From Nonomuraea turkmeniaca (GTDB lineage: Bacteria > Actinomycetota > Actinomycetes > Streptosporangiales > Streptosporangiaceae), in assembly GCF_005889735.1 (NCBI RefSeq), contig NZ_VCKY01000066.1, forward strand, positions 1 through 44,584: a DNA stretch of 44,584 nt. Reading direction: 5' to 3'. This document shows positions 42,026-44,584 of the stretch, piece by piece (position 1 is the first letter of the stretch; each line of letters starts with the position of its first letter). The translations under genes and the position numbers were made by a program. A model generated the notes under the pieces. It worked only from the letters and a program-made list of their open reading frames with translations. It searched no databases and was not told where the DNA came from.

Positions 42026-42852
42026 AACGGCGGATCAGGCTGATCCTCACGTGGACCGCGCTGAGCGCGTTCGCCCTCGCGTTCATCTACCCGTTCATCT
42101 GGCTGCTCAGCGCGTCCTTCAAGCCGCGTAGCGAGGTGTTCGACCACCGGATCCTGCCCGAGACCTTCACCTTCGACAACTACATCAAGGTGTGGCAGGA
42201 GGCGCCGCTGGCGTTGTGGATGTTCAACACACTGCTGGTGACGGTGCTGGCGGCGGTCGCCGTGACGATCACGAGTGCCATGGTGGCCTGGGGCTTCGCC
42301 TACTTCCGCTTCCCCGGCAGGGGAGCGTTGTTCGGCGTCGTGCTGGCCACGATGATGTTGCCGGGCGCGGTCACCATGATCCCGGTGTTCCTCATCTGGA
42401 ACTCCCTCGGCATGGTCGGCACGCTCACCCCGCTCTGGGCACAGAACCTGTTCGGCAGCGCCTTCTACATCTTCCTGCTACGGCAGTTCTTCATGGGACT
42501 GCCGCGCGAGCCGTTCGAGGCGGCCAAGATCGACGGCGCGAACAACTGGAAGATCTTCACGCGCATCGCGTTGCCGCTGTGCAAGCCGGCGGTCGTGGTG
42601 ACGCTGCTGTTCGAGTTCCAGGCGGCGTGGACCGACCTGATGCGGCCGCTGATCTACCTGCGCGACTCCTCCACCTTCACGGTGCCGCGCGGGCTGAAGG
42701 CGCTGCTCGACCAGTTCGGCTTCGGCGGCGAGTGGCACTGGGAGATCGTCATGACGGCCAGCGTCATCACCACGATCCCGATGATCATCCTGTTCTTCCT
42801 CGGCCAGAAGCACTTCGTCAAAGGCATCGCGACGACAGGAAGCAAAGGATGA
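42022..42852 (+). CDS. Sugar ABC transporter permease (MalG type, second importer)
   Basis: Second permease, 276 residues from GTG 42022 (GGGAGGG SD about 5-6 nt upstream, inside the previous gene). N-terminal ALAFIYPFIWLLSASFKPRS and ILPETFTFDNYIKVWQEAPL match MalG types. The EAA loop is EPFEAAKIDGANNWKIFTRI, then LLFEFQAAWTDLMRPLIYL and VPRGLKALLDQFG near the last spans. It overlaps the GH1 gene by ATGA, so import and intracellular hydrolysis are translationally linked. Confidence 0.93.
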   Translation: MKRRIRLILTWTALSAFALAFIYPFIWLLSASFKPRSEVFDHRILPETFTFDNYIKVWQEAPLALWMFNTLLVTVLAAVAVTITSAMVAWGFAYFRFPGRGALFGVVLATMMLPGAVTMIPVFLIWNSLGMVGTLTPLWAQNLFGSAFYIFLLRQFFMGLPREPFEAAKIDGANNWKIFTRIALPLCKPAVVVTLLFEFQAAWTDLMRPLIYLRDSSTFTVPRGLKALLDQFGFGGEWHWEIVMTASVITTIPMIILFFLGQKHFVKGIATTGSKG

Positions 42853-44207
42853 GTTTTCCCGACGGATTCCTGTGGGGCGCGGGCACGTCCGCGTACCAGA
42901 TCGAGGGCCACCACGGGCGCGGCGAGTCCGTGTGGGACGAGTTCTGCCGGCGGCCCGGCGCGATCGAGGGCGGTGGCGACGGCTCCCGGGCCTGCGACTC
43001 CTTCCTGCGCTGGCAGGAGGACATCGAGCTGATCAAGGAGCTGGGGCTGGGCGCCTACCGGTTCTCGACCGGCTGGTCGCGGGTCATGCCGGACGGCGTA
43101 CACGCCGACCCCAAGGCGCTCGACCACTACGAACGCTTCGTGGACGCGCTGCTGGAGGCCGGGACCGAGCCGGTGCTCACGCTCAACCACTGGGACATGC
43201 CCGCGGCACTGACCTGGGCGCAGCGCTCGACCGTGCACGCCTTCGCCGCCTACGCCGAAGCGGTCGCCGGGCGGCTCGCCGACCGCGTCACCTGGTGGAT
43301 CACCCAGAACGAGCCCTGGATCATCGCGCTGCTCGGCTATCAGCTTGGCCTGCACGCACCCGGCGTGGCCGACCTCGGCACAGCCGTCAGGGCCGGGCAT
43401 CACGTGCTGCTCGGCCACGGCGCGGCGGCGGACGTGCTGCGGACCTTCCCCGGCGCGCAGGCGGGCTGCGCGCTCAGCCTCTTCCCGTGCGACCCGGCCA
43501 CGGACAGCGAGGCCGACTGGGCGGCCGCCGCGGGGTCCGACGGCTACGTCAACCGCTGGTACCTCGACCCGCTGCTCGGCGACGGCTACCCCGCCGACAC
43601 GCACGAGCACTGGGAGCGGGCGCTCGGCCGGCGAGATGGTCAGGGCCTGGACTTCATCAGGGACGGCGACGAGGCCGCCATCGGGGGCCGCAGCGACTTC
43701 CTGGGCATCAACTACTACACGCGGCGCGTCATGGCCGCCGCGCCGCCCGACCCGTTCCCGTGGCGGGTGGTCGGACCCAGCGGCGACGTGGCCAGGACCG
43801 ACGAGGGCTGGGAGATCAACGCGGACGCGCTGCGCGACCTGCTGATCGGGCTCAGCCGTCGTTTCCCCGGCACGCCGCTGCTGGTCACCGAGAACGGCGG
43901 CGTCTTCGGCGACGCCCCCACCCACGACGGCCTGATCCACGACAACCGGCGGATCGCCTTCCTCCGTGACCACGTCGAGGCCGTCCGCGCGGCCCTCGCC
44001 GCGGGCGCCGACGTGCGCGGCTACCTGCACTGGTCGCTGATGGACAACTTCGAATGGGCGCTGGGCTACCGGCCACGGTTCGGGCTCGTGCACGTCGACT
44101 ACGCGACCGGTGTGCGCACCATCAAGGATTCTGGGCGATACTACGCCCAGCTCATCGCGGGGGGCGGCACCGTCCCCGACCTGCCCAGGATCGAGGCTTT
44201 CGGCTAA
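42849..44207 (+). CDS. GH1 family beta-glycosidase (beta-glucosidase-like)
   Basis: Cytosolic retaining glycosidase of 452 residues that removes sugars from beta-linked oligosaccharides brought in by the importer. GH1 hallmarks: the N-terminal FLWGAGTSAYQIEGHHGRGE, acid/base Glu155 in ITQNEPW, nucleophile Glu348 in LVTENGG, NHWDMP with the sugar-binding His/Asp/Trp, and the closing HWSLMDNFEWALGYRPRFGL. No signal peptide. ATG at 42849 overlaps the permease stop. Likely a beta-glucosidase or beta-galactosidase; the aglycone and exact sugar cannot be told. Confidence 0.96.
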   Translation: MSFPDGFLWGAGTSAYQIEGHHGRGESVWDEFCRRPGAIEGGGDGSRACDSFLRWQEDIELIKELGLGAYRFSTGWSRVMPDGVHADPKALDHYERFVDALLEAGTEPVLTLNHWDMPAALTWAQRSTVHAFAAYAEAVAGRLADRVTWWITQNEPWIIALLGYQLGLHAPGVADLGTAVRAGHHVLLGHGAAADVLRTFPGAQAGCALSLFPCDPATDSEADWAAAAGSDGYVNRWYLDPLLGDGYPADTHEHWERALGRRDGQGLDFIRDGDEAAIGGRSDFLGINYYTRRVMAAAPPDPFPWRVVGPSGDVARTDEGWEINADALRDLLIGLSRRFPGTPLLVTENGGVFGDAPTHDGLIHDNRRIAFLRDHVEAVRAALAAGADVRGYLHWSLMDNFEWALGYRPRFGLVHVDYATGVRTIKDSGRYYAQLIAGGGTVPDLPRIEAFG

Positions 44208-44210
44208 CAC

Positions 44211-44584
44211 ATGCGCATCACCACCACCGACCAGGCCTACCACCTGGACAGCGGGCACTACCGGCTGACCGTCTCCCGCACCGACCCCAGCGCCGAGCTG
44301 GAAGGCTGGATGACGCTCAGCCTGATCGCGTCGGTCGGCACCGCGAGCGGGCGGGACGAGACGTACGAGACGTTCCCCGCCGTGCTCGCCGGGCACGGCA
44401 ACGGGGTGATCTTCGACTTTCCCCAGCGCACGACCCAATGGGAGACGAAGACCGTCCGGCTGACCTGCACGCCCGAGACGATCGCGCTGGAGGTGCGGGT
44501 CGAGGGCGACGGCGTGCTCGGCGACGTGACGCTGATGGGCGGGCGGGCCGTGCTCAACAGCCGCGCGGCGGGCATGTTCCGCAG
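44211..44584 (+). CDS. Unrecognised protein, possible carbohydrate-active enzyme, 3' end cut
   Basis: ORF from ATG 44211, 3 bp after the GH1 stop, running out of the window at codon 125. The visible part is a beta-strand-rich sequence (GHYRLTVSRTDPSAELEGWM, FPAVLAGHGNGVIFDFPQRT, VRLTCTPETIALEVRVEGDG) with no signal peptide. Strand-rich N-terminal domains of this kind precede the catalytic domains of some glycoside hydrolases, and the operon position suggests a second intracellular glycosidase, but no family can be named. Confidence 0.6.
   Translation, partial: MRITTTDQAYHLDSGHYRLTVSRTDPSAELEGWMTLSLIASVGTASGRDETYETFPAVLAGHGNGVIFDFPQRTTQWETKTVRLTCTPETIALEVRVEGDGVLGDVTLMGGRAVLNSRAAGMFR

Overview
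This 44.6 kb window is high-GC DNA with a strong G/C bias at third codon positions. It has frequent GTG starts, ATGA/GTGA stop-start overlaps and many actinobacterial hallmark genes: a Pkn-type Ser/Thr kinase, a SNF2-SWIM pair, a holin-X/YqjE protein beside a DUF3618 protein, a Helicase_C_3-type protein, and CUT1 sugar ABC cassettes without their own ATPase. It most likely comes from the chromosome of a filamentous soil actinomycete, perhaps Streptosporangiales or Nonomuraea-like (inference from gene content only). No rRNA, tRNA, CRISPR array, insertion sequence or phage module was recognised.

Layout. (1) 1-4344: the 3'-truncated Ser/Thr kinase, a GlcD-type FAD oxidase, a small zinc-ribbon membrane protein and a PLP aminotransferase. 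(2) 4545-9875: a respiratory block with a stand-alone ctaD (cytochrome aa3 oxidase subunit I), a 77-residue Cys/His-rich protein and a complete four-subunit frdABCD-type menaquinone-linked fumarate reductase. (3) 9997-12741: a large secreted M6 (immune inhibitor A) metalloprotease with a promoter/operator-like upstream region and a strong terminator. (4) 12782-21974: a diacylglycerol/lipid kinase, the SWIM/SNF2 pair, a methyltransferase, a 55-residue Trp/Cys/Pro-rich small ORF, then a co-directional envelope/stress run (holin-X, DUF3618 protein with LEA-like repeats, YihY/BrkB membrane protein, chagasin-like lipoprotein, DUF1838 protein, HIT protein). (5) 21991-25875: a LytS/LytTR two-component system next to a DUF485-like protein and a sodium:solute symporter, suggesting sensing and uptake of a small carboxylate. 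(6) 25912-28152: a helicase-associated-domain protein. (7) 28245-44584: a carbohydrate-use region with a LacI regulator, a Cys/Met-metabolism PLP enzyme, two three-gene sugar ABC importers, a PL7-like secreted protein, a Tat-exported GH95-like glycosidase, an intracellular GH1 glycosidase, and a second DUF485-symporter pair (actP type).

How the genes may work together: the last 16 kb reads as a glycan-degradation locus. Secreted PL7-like and GH95-like enzymes would cut an extracellular polysaccharide. The two importers would take up oligosaccharides, powered by an ATPase encoded elsewhere. The GH1 enzyme would finish hydrolysis inside the cell. The LacI protein probably controls at least the first importer through a perfect 12-bp palindrome at 30433-30444. 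The second symporter operon has a Crp/GlxR-like palindrome just before its ribosome binding site. The second importer has a folded leader whose stem could cover its ribosome binding site. The largest gene-free stretch (39268-39699) holds tandem terminators, a promoter candidate and this leader.
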